64,000 bases of DNA from Aplectana chamaeleonis (GCA_029168955.1 JAPDOI010001078.1:62001-126000); one strand, 5' to 3'. Positions 1 through 63,133 are shown, counted from the first letter of the stretch. Numbers and translations: made by a program. The notes: generated by a model not told the origin, from the letters alone.

Positions 1-157
1 CTGGGTGACCTGCGCTACCTCATCTCCTGGTAATTGCTCATGTAGGTCCTTAAATTTGCCAGGCTTCGACTCTGTTTTTCTTCAGTTTTCCTCGCTGAAT
101 ATATTCTATATCTTCCATTACCGCATAGGAGCAAAACTATTCCCTATTTGCACTTAC

Positions 158-877
158 AGTATGCAGCTTCACCATCTGAAGACGTGGCTTTGCTCGTATT
201 TTTGTCAATTCCGGACGAGGTGCCAGCTGAACCTCTTGCCTTGCAGACCTAGCCATGGCTGCAGTGAGTTTCATTTGTTCACGAGGAGCTCGTTCCCAGC
301 TTCCTCCAAGAAGCTTCGTCAGTGTTTTCTCTAGCCAGTGCCTTTGCCGTAACTTCCAACTTCTGCGTAATTCTGAAATACTCACAATTAGCGTTTTTTA
401 AAATATTTTTTACCCTTTGTCGAAAGTTTTCGAAAAAAGGAAATTCTTTACATACGCTTGCGATTGCGTGTAGAGCCTGGTAACAGAGCTCCCTTGTCTT
501 TTGGATTATAGTCCTGTGGACGACCGCAAAGCTCCATCTTCTGTGTGTCTCTCTTGACAATGAACGGCTAATACCTCTTGACTTCCTGTGTTTCTCCCCA
601 CAGACAGGACATGTGATTTGCGACTTCGCGAAATTCCGTTCCTCCTTCAGTTCATTGCACTGGTCGTCGGGTAGTTGGTATTGAACATTCTTCAAGTGCC
701 GGTAGAAACTCTGTTTATGTGAGCACCTTGCTGCAAACAGGGCACAAATAGTGATCAGCGTCAGCCATATTAGAAGAATTATGTTCCACCGTAACAGCCG
801 GCTGTTGTTTCGAAGAGGGACTAACTCATACTTCCCACAGCGCGGGAAATTGTTCAAAGTCGGTTGGCTCGCCTTCA
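158..877 (-). CDS. Internal exon of an unidentified membrane protein with a CxxC motif
   Basis: Read on the minus strand, a long open stretch begins after an acceptor-like CTCAG (base 878) and ends at a perfect donor ACT|GTAAGT (base 157). It encodes about 230 residues. There is one hydrophobic segment (NIILLIWLTLITICALFAA) about 30 residues in, then a CPVCGEK motif and a basic, helical C-terminal half. The first frame stops at 279. A second frame, open from 385, continues to the donor and looks like the true continuation, so a one-base frameshift near 290-385 is likely. A frame-keeping stop lies just upstream of the acceptor, which supports an internal exon rather than a start; the only in-frame start is GTG. 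I do not recognise the family. A single-pass membrane protein is inferred only from hydrophobicity. Confidence 0.4.
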
Positions 878-889
878 CTGAGTTTCGAA

Positions 890-3285
890 ATGTTCTGCGC
901 TAGTAGAGGTGAACTGGGTTTGAGTTCGATAATCTGGACAACCTTGTTGGAGAAATAAGAGAGGAATTGTGTTCTATGGAGAATATTTTCGATTCAATAA
1001 CTTCTCAGCATACTTTCCCAATCACCACGCACACAGTTTCTCTGAGTAAAACTGCAGCATTCAGTTTTTCCTAAGCAGTATAGTGTTAGCTTAAAATGAC
1101 CTGTTTCCGGGGATTAACGATATGTTAGTATCAGATTATAGGGTTGCATATAAAGTATTTCAAATGCAAAGCGAACCAGACTCCTGTGCTTCAGTTGATA
1201 TTGATTCTGAAAACCTATTTCTTGGAACCCATTTTAGCAAAAATACCGTCTATTCGACTCTTCTAAAACGCTTAGATTATTCGACAAGCGACACTGGTGC
1301 TTCTCAAGCCAAATAATTGCTGTTGTTGTTACTGCTTTACAGCCTACTAGACTTTACAGAATGAGAGATGAATATTAGAGCACCACCTCCTTATGCAATC
1401 GTACTGCATGATGAACAATGTGTGAAGAAACACGTGTTTTACCAATTAGTATCGAATCCGCTTGAAGTTTTATCAATTCCCTTTTCTTAATGCTTTTTGC
1501 CGAGAATCAGCGTCTTTGAAGTGACGTTTACCCCAGCATAGTAGCAGGAAACGCTGTTTGAAGGCCAGTGTACTCCTGCGCACATACACTAATATCGCAA
1601 TTCACTCTAAGCTGGAAGTAGTGTACGGTCGAGGAATTGCACCCTACGGTGAGAAAGAGCGCTCCAATGCTACGCCGCGACGCGAGCGCGCGCCCCCGAC
1701 GGAGGCGAGGTGATGTAGATTTACGTAACATCTTCGCTTACACTGTCTGCAGACTCTCGCGCAGAGATCCGGCTGGCAGCATTCGTCAACGGTTTCGGGT
1801 TTTTAGCCTGCCTTTGAAGCTTAACTGTAGGTTGTTGAGAACGGATTTAAAAGTTCCTAACAAAGAAAAAACTAATATCCAAACAAACAATGAAGCGGAT
1901 GTGTAAAAAAAAGCGTTTTCGTGGAAAAATCGCTAAAATGAAACGATTTATAATAAGGTACGTCGATAAATAAAGTAGTTTTGCTATGTCTCGGCGTTTT
2001 TTCAGTGTTTATTCTTATTTTTACGTATGAAACCGTGAAATAATTAGTGGAGCCTTCTATTTTACCGAACCAGAACTTCCAACGCTTATAACTTTACGCT
2101 TTTGGGTAATGTTCTTGAATAGAAAGATTGCATCGCTGCGATTACAGTTTTAATAATGGTTCGAATATATGCTCGAAGTGAAAAATGAATGAAACTAACC
2201 CATAATAATGTACATTCATGGGCGTTTTATGAGACCGTTTATCCACTCTACTTTGGTGTTCAATTCACTTCTCCCCCAGAAATTTTGGAAAGAAGGTGAT
2301 ATGAGATTTCAAAAACCGCGCGCTTTTATCCGGATTTCGAGCGTGGGAAAATCGCGGTTGCGCTAACAGAAACAGAAAGTAATATATCTGCTAACATATC
2401 GTCTCTGATGGAATTACGTGCGTCCCCAGGAGCAGCAACGACAAGAGGAGATAGCCGCTGAGATCGCGCGCTTCCAACGGTCATCCACATTTTAGGAGGC
2501 GTTCCAGCTCACCATTCGGGAGTGCAAAAATTGACTTTTGGATTTTCCTGGCGAGTAGACTCGCTCATTTGAGTATCCGGAAACTGCTTGCTAAAAAATC
2601 ATTTTGAAATTTCCCATTATATTTGAACTGTGATTCTACCAAATCTCAATTTGCAGCTGTACCTTGTATTCCTCACGACTTCACTTATGCTTGAAATACT
2701 GAACCAACCGTTATTGTATTTTTTCCACTGCATGCCCAATCTCCTGTTTTTTCTGTGATGGTGAAGCGCTCCACGATTAGTTGATAAAAAATTGTTTTCA
2801 TCCGCCTTCTGTAGCAATTTTTTCTTGTTCCACGTCATTGTAGCAAAAAAACCATTCATGTCATTTAAATCAGAAAGCATTGTTTATAGAAGATCGTCTA
2901 ACCAGGCACTTTTGACGGATCAAAAATTGTTCCTAAATCTTTTTCAAGTATAACGATTACCAACTTTAATCCATTCCAGTCCTTATCATTTGGAGGTTTT
3001 TGGAATGAGTATGAAAGTCAGTGTATGTGCACGTAATTTTATTCGCTATCTATTCTTTAATCAATTAATTTACTCATACATTTTTGTTCGGTGTTTTTTT
3101 TTTTTTTATTTCAATTGCGATTCATTTTTACACCTCTCCAAGTGTCTTTTTCCCTTTTCTAGAGTTTTTACCTAGTTATCATTGATTTTTAAACAGCTAT
3201 GCAGTCATGTTTTTAATGATCTTGTTTTATTTTTATTTCATTTTTGTTCAAGTATTTTCTGAGTGCAATTCTAAATTTTTATTGA
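890..3285. other. Stretch without a recognised gene
   Basis: AT-rich sequence with only short open frames that lack splice signals or recognisable motifs. A GC-rich patch near 1670-1710 and a fragment around 2430-2500 that reads as a charged helix (EQQRQEEIAAEIARF) but is soon closed by a stop do not amount to a gene. Confidence 0.4.
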
Positions 3286-3288
3286 GCT

Positions 3289-3543
3289 AACGTCTGGCAC
3301 GGATCGTGAAGAGACTTCGCGTTCATTGTTGAGTTGGCGCAAACTCGGTGCCATATGCTAGAGCATGGGTGCACCGAGTTTGCCTCAACCTTCAACATTA
3401 TTCACGATTCCTGTGCTAACGTCGGCACGGATCGTGAAGAGACTTCGCGTTCATTGTTGAGTCCAACAAACTCGATTGCCATATGCTGTTTATCGGTGCA
3501 CCGAGTTTGCATGTAACATCAACGTGAGCACAGTCTCTTCACG
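3289..3543. repeat. Two tandem copies of a palindromic MITE (AAACTCGGTGCAC family)
   Basis: Two adjacent imperfect palindromes start with TAACGTC-GGCACGGATCGTGAAG and share the GAGACTTCGCGTTCATTGTTG arm. The core is an inverted pair built on AAACTCGGTGC and GCACCGAGTTTG, separated by a short ATATGCT loop. The same family recurs near 8.2, 31.3, 53.1 and 54.5 kb, so this is an interspersed foldback element and not a local hairpin. Confidence 0.75.
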
Positions 3544-3984
3544 GTGTTATTATGTTTGATTTTTTGCGCCACGCCAGGAATAAATGTTGTGGCCACATTT
3601 TTAATTTTTCTATTTATTAAGAGAAACTTAAAATCCATATATGTGTCATGCAATCCACCCATAATTTTGATATCTGAAAAGTTTAACTTGGACTGTGTAA
3701 TGGATTCTACGTCATTTCCATGCCGTTAAAAACCCGCCTCACAGCCAAGTGCATCACATTGTTGGCCGAAATCAGTTCACATAACCATAACCTCATCGAT
3801 TATGACGGTTGGGTGCCTCCGTGATGTCAGTTGGGGTGCTGCAACCCCATCCACGAGTGTGCCTCATTTCTCTGCGCTCCAGCGCTCGGGCTGGGCGGTG
3901 GGTGAGCGGCATGCGGCGAGGAGAGTGCGCGACGACGGTGGGAAAATGCCGAGCGACGCATGTTCACTTGTGAGATCTCCTTAG

Positions 3985-6165
3985 ACCACAGCTGAGGAGT
4001 CTTCGGAGCTTACGATTTCCTTAAAGATCTTAATGTCGTCTGCACACATCTGGCAGCTAACGCCGAATCTCGAAACTTGTTCAGGTATCTCAAAGATGTA
4101 CAAGATAAATCAAATGGGGGATAGTGCACCTCCCTGAAGCACGCCACGGTATGTTGGGAGAACATCTGAGTAGAAATTTTTAACCCTTACCTGATAAAGT
4201 TCTATCAGAGAAAGTTACAAATCCATTCTATGATCTTAGGATGATGTAAATCCCAACGAGTTTTCAGCTTCAAAAAGAAGCTTGCTAATCAGGAACTTTA
4301 TCAAAACGTCTTCGAGAAATCGAAATATTATACCACATCCAGTTCGTTTTTGCTCTCCAGGGATTTCGCAGCTTTGTTAAGAGAGGTTAACATAGCCGTT
4401 TCAACTGATCTACCTTTGAGAAATCCAAACTGACATGGAGCTATTATATCATTTTCCACAATGTGTTTGAGAATGTGTTTTTGACGGACTTTTCACAAGT
4501 TATCACGAAGAACAGAAGAGGTGGAGATTCTTCTATAGTTTTTAGGGTCAGTGAATGGCGTTTTTTCCCGAATCGGGGTTAAAAATGCGTGTTTTCACCG
4601 TAAAGGTACGTTAGCTCTCATGTAACTCATATTAAAAATATGTATATTAAAAATATGTTCAAGGGATATGCAATGCTTTCTATCACATTTTTGGTGAATT
4701 CTATGTTAATTAAGTCTGGGGACGTAGAGAAAGACTTCTAAGCCACTCAGACAAAATTTCGAAAATTTCTTCCTTATGAAACCATAGCGAATCATGCATT
4801 CCAGGAATATGAACATTGAACCTCATTGGAAATTATAGCGCACGTTTGCTGAGATGAAATTCTTTGGCTATTAAATCTGCTGCCTTATCCCTTGGCATAC
4901 AGACAGAATTTCCGTTCAAAGTCACATAAATTTGATATTAGACCGTTACTACCAGAGCGGAAATTTATATATTTGTAGAAAGAAAATTTGTCATTTGCAT
5001 CTAGAACGCTTTTTTCTGCACAGTGCAAAGTGAACTTTTGACATGGCTTTTCAATCTTACTATTCCTGAAGCTCGTAATTTCTCCAATCATCGGCTTCCC
5101 CGGTTCTACAAGCTACATTACATAAGTGGGAACGAGCGGTCATTCATTCTTCTTAGATACGCCCGGGTAGATGAGGTTCATTTGACTAACCTTTTTCAGG
5201 GGACGAATAATTCGATAGTGTGTTGGAGAATGGCAATGAATGTTTCGTACTTACCATCGACTTTGTCTGAGTTATTCAAAGTTCCCACCCAATCAATATT
5301 GAACAAATATCGTTTTATACTGTCATAATTTGCAGCTCGAAAGTCTCTTTTCCACTGAAACTCGCTGGGCTTCGAGGTGGATTTAATGCTGAAAGTAATT
5401 GCAGCATGATCACTTACCTATAGGAGCTCCGACGAACACGTTATGAACTAGACCAAACCCACATTACAGAGCACAAGGTCAAGCAGCGAACTTCCTCTGG
5501 TCGGTTGGAGTTGTCAGTTGCGTGATTCATGGGATTCAGACATGTTTAGGAAAGACTGCGGGATGTTAGCTAGAATTTTGGGCCGATAATATCAGGGGAA
5601 ATTGGAAGTCTCCGAGAACGATACAAGGCAAACTACAGGAAGAAAAAATCGCTTATTGCCTTTACAAGCTGGAGAGAGCTACTGGTATTGCAGTTGGGGA
5701 CTCGCCTAAACAGCGATACAGCGAAAGGAGTTGAGACTATGAGTTATATCACAAAAGCCAATATTTCGTAGGAATAGCCGAGAATAGACTGCTTGAAGAT
5801 TAGTCCCATAATAAAAGATTTTTTTGATCAACATCACTATTCCACCTCCCTTTTTAAAGGTTCTGTCACATCTGATACCGGAATACTGACTGCAAAGCAA
5901 TTCCTAGAAGCGGATTTAAATCGTTTCTAGAATTTAACCACCAAGTTTCGGTTAGAAAAACCAGATCGAATTTATTCTGGCAAAGACTCAAGGTTAGAGC
6001 GTCACTATTTTTCACCATAGATCGTATATACACGCTAGGGCACAAGATATTTTTGAGGAATATAACACTAATAGCCGAACAGACTCCTTCCCGTTCCCGC
6101 CAGAAGTTCATCAGAATAACAACAGCCGTTGTAATATCGGCTCCCTGTTATGTGTTCCTAAATTT
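3985..6165 (-). mobile_element. Decayed non-LTR retrotransposon (CR1/Jockey-like LINE) with endonuclease and reverse transcriptase remnants
   Basis: Minus-strand reading recovers the domain order of a LINE ORF2. Near 5.9-6.1 kb is an endonuclease piece with LVFLTETWWLNSRNDL. Near 5.6 kb is VLGDFQFPLIL, matching the endonuclease GDFN block. Around 4.9-5.0 kb is the linker FSFYKYINFRSGS. The reverse transcriptase follows: CQFGFLKGRSVETAMLTSLN (about 4.36-4.46 kb), DVV-stop-YFDFSK, RGVLQGGALSPI-stop-FILYI (about 4.08-4.15 kb) and the catalytic CADDIKIF (about 4.02-4.05 kb), where YADD is replaced by CADD. Stops interrupt the conserved DFSK and FILY blocks and frames change repeatedly, so the copy is dead. 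Clade assignment from the FGFLKGRS and DFSK motifs is from family knowledge; RTE or another Jockey-superfamily lineage is possible. Confidence 0.8.
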
Positions 6166-6169
6166 CAAA

Positions 6170-7110
6170 TAACAACAACATCTAATAGAGGTCTTTCACT
6201 TATCTGTTGGGTTCCTGTTGGGCTATTAAGCTATTCTAGCGCCCTTACATCCATTCCATACTAAAAAAATCAACATGTTCCAATATTGCCATGATTAGTA
6301 GACATCCACTGAGCTTATGACTGTTATAACAGAGGGACTAGAAAGTTATGTCGTTACTGAGAATCTCAATACTTGATTGTCATTTATCATCTAGTTGTTT
6401 TGGTTAGAAGAGCGTGCCCAAGACATTTGTGAGGTTATAGTGACTTCTTTTACTTATAGACAAAATGAAATACATTTTTTTTGTAATTTCATTATTGCAA
6501 TGGCCAGCCAAATGCCAGAAGAGGTACACATCCGGCATTGCAGGCTTCTTTGAGTTTTGCTAGGGTAGTAACGCAACGGTTCCTATCAAAAACTTTGCGA
6601 TGTTTATCCAAAAGCATTGGACATTCGTAAATGCCAAAAGGTGGTCTTCAAATTCAATTTGGGTAATTTTGATATTGCGTTTCGTATCGATTAGGAAGAC
6701 CAAGGCTCTTAACGACTGGTAAATAAATTTGTTTTTTTTTTCATCAGTTTTTGAAAAATTGAGCAGCAGATCACACAATAAACACTATCGAGTAGGTACT
6801 CGTTAATATTAAATAGCAGCAAAGCTTCGCTGCTGGAACTAGCTGTGTAGGGCAGACATGGTCGAAGATACAAATTCATAAATTTTGCAAAAAAAATAAT
6901 CAAGTCAACAATCACACTCCATCGAAATTTTCCACGACCACTATTACCTGGACCTCAATGGGTTCAAATGTCACATAAATTTTGGCACTTCCCGTGGTTC
7001 GATTGAAAGTCAATAGAAACAGTCATCGATGAGATTTTCAAAGATTTTCACTGACTTTCATCACATAATTAGAGAATCATGAGATTTTCTCTACCCAGAA
7101 GTAAAGGAGA
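6170..7110. other. Stretch without a recognised gene
   Basis: AT-rich sequence with short open frames on the minus strand (6560-6915) that carry no conserved motif. It lies directly 5' of the LINE in the LINE's own orientation and could include its 5' remains. Confidence 0.35.
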
Positions 7111-7112
7111 CA

Positions 7113-7606
7113 TTAAAGGCAGTGTTCACGATAATCTTCGATTTTGAGATGAATGGCTAAAATCAAGTTGTTTGGTTCCCAGTCAGAACTGAAATGACAG
7201 AAGAAATCGAGAAGAATACACCAGAAATGCACGAAATCAACTTTACTCACCTCCGCCTTCTCTAACACTCTATCAGCAACTGTTCGTTGTGACCATGGAA
7301 ATCCTTTGTAGACCAGTATTTTCAATTCTCTACTCTGTTGCTCCGTCCTATCCTTCGAGTCCTAACTAATTTGTTTTTGTCTCAAATATTCTTCCATTTT
7401 TGATTAGCCCCATTCTTTACCGGTGAGAACCATCGCGAACATGTTCATTGAATCAAGACGCTAGTCCAGGCCAGAGATTAACGTCACTGGAATAAGTCGT
7501 TTTAGTGCGCTTCTCGCTGTTTCTTCGTAATTTTGGTAACAATTTCGCCAACGCATTGTTTTGAGTGGAAAACTCGGGAGCGAAAGTCATCGTGAACACT
7601 GCCTTG
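7113..7606. mobile_element. Non-autonomous DNA transposon with AGGCAGTGTTCACGATAA ends (TTAA-type)
   Basis: The left end reads TTAA|AGGCAGTGTTCACGATAA and the right end TCATCGTGAACACTGCCT|TGAA, giving inverted termini of about 18 bp. A second copy with the same ends and nearly identical length lies at 49239-49732, where both flanks are TTAA. TTAA duplications are typical of piggyBac superfamily insertions. No transposase frame is present inside. Confidence 0.65.
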
Positions 7607-8121
7607 AAAGGCACAGTACACCATCAGACATAAAATTTTGTGATTTTTAATTTGATTGTGTAGTAGGCCCCTCCTACATAACATTTGCCAAGTGAGAGAT
7701 CGCAATTCCTCCAAATAAGAGTGAGATATAAGCACAGACCACCACAGGCCCGACCTCCTTCGCTCACCACCACGGGCCACACTCCCTACCAGATCTCAGA
7801 ACTCGATAGCTGCTAGATGGATGGATGAATTCTCAACAAGTCTTCGTTCTTCCAGTCTATTGCCCAGACTGTCTTTGCTTATCCCTGACTTGCTCTGGCG
7901 CTTTTAACGATTGCGAAAGTAAAAGAAAATACAGGCCTGAGACAACCCGTCCGCCAATTTTCACCCTCAAAATACAGGCATTTTTGGAGGAGCCATAAAC
8001 TCTGTTTATAGGGGTCCTAAGACGATTTCAGAGATATCACTGGGATCAGCGTTTGACTGTCTCCAAGATCCAGCATAAAAAAGTGAAAAATAATTTTCTT
8101 GGTGTCATGTGTGCCTTTTAA
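7606..8121. mobile_element. Non-autonomous DNA transposon with AAGGCACAGTACACC ends
   Basis: It directly abuts the previous element. The ends AAGGCACAGTACACC and GGTGTCATGTGTGCCTT are inverted repeats. A diverged full copy lies at 61347-61832 and shares internal blocks such as TAGCATTTGCCAAGTG and GAGATATAAGC. A right-end remnant is visible near 31360-31553 (TACTGTGCCTTCAAG). Open frames inside (7502-7780) belong to the repeat and are not genes. Confidence 0.65.
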
Positions 8122-8164
8122 GTACAGGAACAATTCGTGCTTTCGAATGGTGTACAGTTGGCAC

Positions 8165-8282
8165 AGAACGCACCTATTTATGATTGGCACAAACTCGGTA
8201 CTCGTATGTTATAACATAGGACACCTAGTGTGCGCCAACCTTCAATAGGGAAGTATCAGTACGATTCGTGCTGACTGTACTA
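8165..8282. repeat. Palindromic MITE copy (AAACTCGGTGCAC family)
   Basis: Diverged copy of the family at 3289-3543: TTGGCACAAACTCGGTACTC, a GTTATAAC centre, then GTGCGCCAACCTTCAATAG and a degenerate outer arm. Confidence 0.6.
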
Positions 8283-8502
8283 TATTTGGTCACGAGACCA
8301 ACACTGACAGCTCGAAAAATTGACAAAGTCTAGTGGCGGGAATTTTCCGACAACTTATTCCTTGTCTAGTGGGCGGGTTGGACTACCAGACTTCGATCCT
8401 ATCTGGTTTAACAATCTTTTTCCACTCTGTACTTAATCTTGTAAAGCCTTGAAAAAAATTGGCAGGTTTGCATCTTGAACCCTCTCTAAGTCTCGCTTTC
8501 AG

Positions 8503-58945
<50,443 letters not shown>

Positions 58946-60065
58946 TGTAGAATCTCATCGACCGGTCCTACAACCGAGCATCCCGCTAAGACGTGGCCTA
59001 CGGCGTTCTGTAAACTGTTCAAAGCACAAAGTAAATGACCTCAAAAACGTATTATTTGTACCCAAATCGGGTATATCCTGGAAGGATCCGCGTTTTCCTC
59101 CCTGCGACAAAAAATTTGCGAGGGAACAGGGGTGGGGGGGTGAAAACATTATATAGTATATTGTAAACACATATAAAGTCGAAAAAGAAGCACTAATGGA
59201 AAGAAAGGCAACTCAGTTGATATCCAAATTGGGTGTGATTGAAAAAGAACAGGTGGTTGAAGACAGTTTAGCATCGGTTGTAAACCTATGAGGAACTAAA
59301 TACAGAAGTGGTGTGGAAAAGTACACAAGAAATAAAAAGAAACACTCTCAATTATGCTTTTGATCCATTTCAGGGGAGTGCTCACGGTACAAGAGAAAAC
59401 AAATAAAAAAATTGACAGAATCGGTCTCCTTTTTTCGACCGAAGGTTTTTTTCATTTGAAACTCCCTCGAAAAAAAAAACCATGTGCAAGAAGCCGCTTC
59501 ACTATTTGTTACGCACAAAATGATTACGGTAGTTTTCCAAATAGTCATTTTATTCCTTTTCGCTCCTGCATGGTGTCCCAATTTTGATTCCGGTAGACAG
59601 AAGAACGGCAATACAGGAAAATAGGTTTATGGCTTTTGTGAATTTAATTGAGCCCAACATTTCCTTGCCTTTCATAATAATTTCGGGCTGAAAGGATAGC
59701 ATGATCTGCTTTTTGCACAACAGGGTTTTTTATTGCGTGAGCTTTGATCGAAATTGAGAGACTTGTTGGATCCCTTTTTTGATTTTCAATTCTTGCCAAG
59801 CTGAAACGACTACGATGCAAATTTTGAGCATGCTCATCTTCAAGAATTGAATGACCCTACAAAAATGAGACAATGGAAAATTTGGAATTGACGTACTAAA
59901 GTTTTTTTTTCAAAACATCTTGAAGTGAGGACCTGGCCTATTCTGCACATTCTAATTACAGCGCAAACTAATGTAAAAAAACAAGCACGAAAAAAAAATA
60001 TATCCAATCACCTCATGGCTTCTTTATTCTCCTACATATTGCTGGTTTTTAGGTTTTGCTGCTAG
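58946..60065. other. Stretch without a recognised gene
   Basis: Mixed AT-rich sequence with a poly-G run near 59134 and no coding evidence. If 58814-58945 is the last TRPM exon, the 3' UTR would lie here. Confidence 0.35.
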
Positions 60066-60068
60066 CTA

Positions 60069-60677
60069 CAGTACCGAGCACATTTTTGCGGCGTTGTTCG
60101 CGCTTACAAAGCGCCGCATAGCCATAGCTCACTTTAAAAATGACGAAATGAGTTTTCAGGTAGTTTTCGTATTCCTCTCAGTGAGGCAGAAGGTGATGGT
60201 GTGTGTAGAAAACCCTTTTCACTGTGGTATTTATTTAAAAAGTGTGTATCTCCTTCTGAAATTCACATCGACCACAGGTCAAACGGGACAGATTTCTGAT
60301 ATCATGACCGTCTGATCAGTTCATAATGAGGGATTTAAAGGGACAAATATGCAATTTCTGGAGACGAATCTATCATTTTGTAACACTGTCGTATAAGACT
60401 AAATGAAAGCAATCCAGAAATGACTTCAGGAGTGGCATGCATGAATGCAGCGGCCAGGGTAGGGGGGCGCAACGTCACATGCACGCATCGCAACTTGAAT
60501 TCAAATCGTGGTGCGTGCGTGCGGCGTAGCGCTCCCTGACCACCGCTGCCGCATTCATGCATGGCATCCCAGGATTGAAATTGGAACACTTTGAAACAAG
60601 TTATGGCGTTGTGGCGCTTTGTGAGAGCAAAAAACGCCGCAAAACGCTTCCTTTGCAAAAAATTTGCTCGGCACTGT
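60069..60677. mobile_element. Non-autonomous DNA transposon (CAGTACCGAGCA ends), copy 2
   Basis: TACAGTACCGAGCACATTTT ... TTGCTCGGCACTGTA, with arms TTACAAAGCGCCGCATAGCC and GGCGCTTTGTGAGAGC matching copy 1 (33129-33730). Flanked by TA. It contains a second palindrome, listed separately. Confidence 0.75.
60431..60568. mobile_element. Palindromic MITE (GGCATGCATGAATGCAGCG), nested copy
   Basis: TGGCATGCATGAATGCAGCG ... CGCATTCATGCATGGCA; same ends as the 62935-63133 element. It sits inside the transposon at 60069-60677. Confidence 0.7.
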
Positions 60678-61346
60678 ACAAGATATGCATAAAAAATCGA
60701 TCACTCAGCGATTACTTAGTAGTGTACCATCCGAGTCAGATGGCCCACTGCTTGGCTCGGTATACGGTGACGCAATATTGCACATGGTCATGAAATGGGA
60801 TAAGAACGAAGCTAGAAACCTTGAGTGTCGAAGTTGCCATCTGACCTGAAAGTTCCGAGTCATGTGGATTGCAAGCGGACACTAGCATAATATGCAATTA
60901 CAAGGTTTTTGATCATAGCACGCTACTCTGTTTTGGTGTTCTGCTTCAGTACACGCTGGTGTCCTCAATGAGAATATCTGCCTCGCATTCCGCTTTCTGT
61001 GAGGGAGGTGGAACACGGATTTGGGCGTAGCGTGGCATGCTTGATGAACCAGACGAAGACATCAATTCATTGCTGCGTTGAAGGAAGCAGTCTTTCCTAA
61101 AGCTTCCGAAGCTTATATACACCCTTCACGGATTTGTCTTTTCCCACTATATGTTTCGCTTCAAGGTGACCTGAACTCGTGAAAGAATTAATCTGACCTT
61201 CATTGTAGCAAAATTAAGTGAAAAATAGGGAAAGCCCAGCATCAAGTTTAGGTGGTCAATCATTGCTGGCGAATCACAAGTTCGTGCGGGCCTCTCACCT
61301 CAAAACAGAGTAGAACTTTCATCACTGCTGTTTTTCATTTATAGAC

Positions 61347-61832
61347 TTGAAGGCACAATGCACCCTCGGACATGAATTTCGTGATTTTCATGTAATCGTG
61401 TAGCGGATTTCTCCTGCGTAGCATTTGCCAAGTGCGAAATATGAATTACTCCGAATAAGCGAGATATAAGCGACCACCACGGGCCAGCAACCCTTCCTGA
61501 TTATCGAACTCAATGGCGGCTCGATGAATGGGTGAATTTCAACCACTTTTAGTTCTTCACCCCATTGCCGGTCTATCTCCTCATGTTTAGGGTTCGCTTT
61601 CGTGCGTCGACTGCGAATGAAGAGAAATTCAGGCTTGAGACAACTCGTCCAACGGGACTTTTCAGCCTTCCCAAAATATAGGCGCTTTTGATGGAGCCAT
61701 AACCCTTGTTTATGTAGGGGGCTCTTGGCCGATTTTAGAGATACCATTGTGATCAGCGCGTGGTTCTCTCCAAGACAAGTATGAAATTTGAAAAATATTT
61801 TTTGGGTGTCCTGTGTCTTCCAAGGTCTCCCG
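61347..61832. mobile_element. Non-autonomous DNA transposon (AAGGCACA-type), diverged copy
   Basis: Shares ends and internal words with 7606-8121 (GCATTTGCCAAGTG, GAGATATAAGC, TCGAACTCA). The 200-codon minus-strand frame across it (61388-61990) is repeat sequence, not a gene. Confidence 0.7.
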
Positions 61833-62934
61833 TCGGAGTTAGTTGAAAAAACGCTGTGACCGACCCGGTCGATACCCATGAAAACATGGATGATGGAGGT
61901 TGCGAAAAACTCCGGTATGGCCAACCGTGGCTGACGCGGCCAATATGTATGAATTAAGTATGGCGGAACGATATCATGGCTATCATTCATTTCTTACCTT
62001 ATATCATGTGAACATCGGTCGTCAGTCACAAGCCACATCGGGTGCGTTTTTTCCACCCCACCTCATTCATGTCTTCGGTATGATTATCGACGGGGCTGGC
62101 TACGCCGAGCCAACTATGACCGAGGCCTAAGGTGTATAAGAAACAAAAAATTGCTGCCAAGCCGTATTATTACTTTTGCAATTTAAACGGGAACTATTTC
62201 AATGTGTTTTTCGCCGGCGTCTCATCGTTTTTTTTTCGAAGCAGCTGTCATCAAGACAATCCAAAATGTCTTTCACACTGCATAAGGTTCCAACCCATCA
62301 TCATCATATTTTCTCCTTCCTGAAGAAACCGGGAAGACTGTTCCAATAAAGTTTCAATGAAGGAAGAGGATCAGAAATGGACTTGTTTGACCTTTTGTAG
62401 TAAGATCCATGAAAAAAATAAGTTACAGCCAGTTTTAGAGTGGACGCTAATGTCATTTGAAAATCTATCCGTTGAGTTTTTGTTAAAAGAATCTTGTGCT
62501 GATTTTTGGCCTATTACGTTCTTGTACTCATTTCGCCTTACGCCCTGCATCCAGTATGGAAGGCAAGTGGTGTACTAATCTACGCTTATCCTTTTTCTGA
62601 AACTCCTCAATTTGGCCTGTCTCTATTTCCAACCTCGTATACTTCGTCATTTATTTCCAGAGAAAGCTTTTACGGATGTAGGTGTGAGGGTATGAAAACT
62701 GCATTCTGCTCACGTTGACTCACAGAAGAAGCAGCACAGAGTACATCGACTGACCGAATCCACATTCCGCGCTGACTGTACGTATGGCAGGCATCGGTAC
62801 ACTCTTTTTATCTAAACCGAATTGTACTCGTTAATTAGAGAGAGTTGGTCTCTTTAGGAGAAGTGGGACTTCGATGGTTGAGAAAAGTTGTTAGCCGTCC
62901 AAAAGCGAGGTCAAGATCTCGATTTTCCATCTGA

Positions 62935-63133
62935 GGCGGCATGCATGAACGCAGCGAATGGTGTCAGGAGCCGCTCCGCGTGCCATGCGCGCAGCGTCGA
63001 GCAACGGCGCGGCCCCGAATTTCGTGGCGTGTATTGATGTGCCTGATTTTCGGGGCCGCCCGTTGCTCGACGCTGCGCGCATGGCACGCGAAGCGGCTCC
63101 CCGACACCGTTCGCTGCGTTCATGCATGCCGCC
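62935..63133. mobile_element. Near-perfect foldback MITE, 199 bp
   Basis: GGCGGCATGCATGAACGCAG runs inward through GTGCCATGCGCGCAGCGTCG to a short loop and back to CTGCGTTCATGCATGCCGCC. The stem is about 85 bp with few mismatches. All frames in it are mirror images. Confidence 0.85.

Noticed and set aside
61388..61990. 200-codon open frame on the minus strand
   Set aside because: It lies across a copy of the AAGGCACA-type non-autonomous transposon also present at 7606-8121, and has no domain-like motif.
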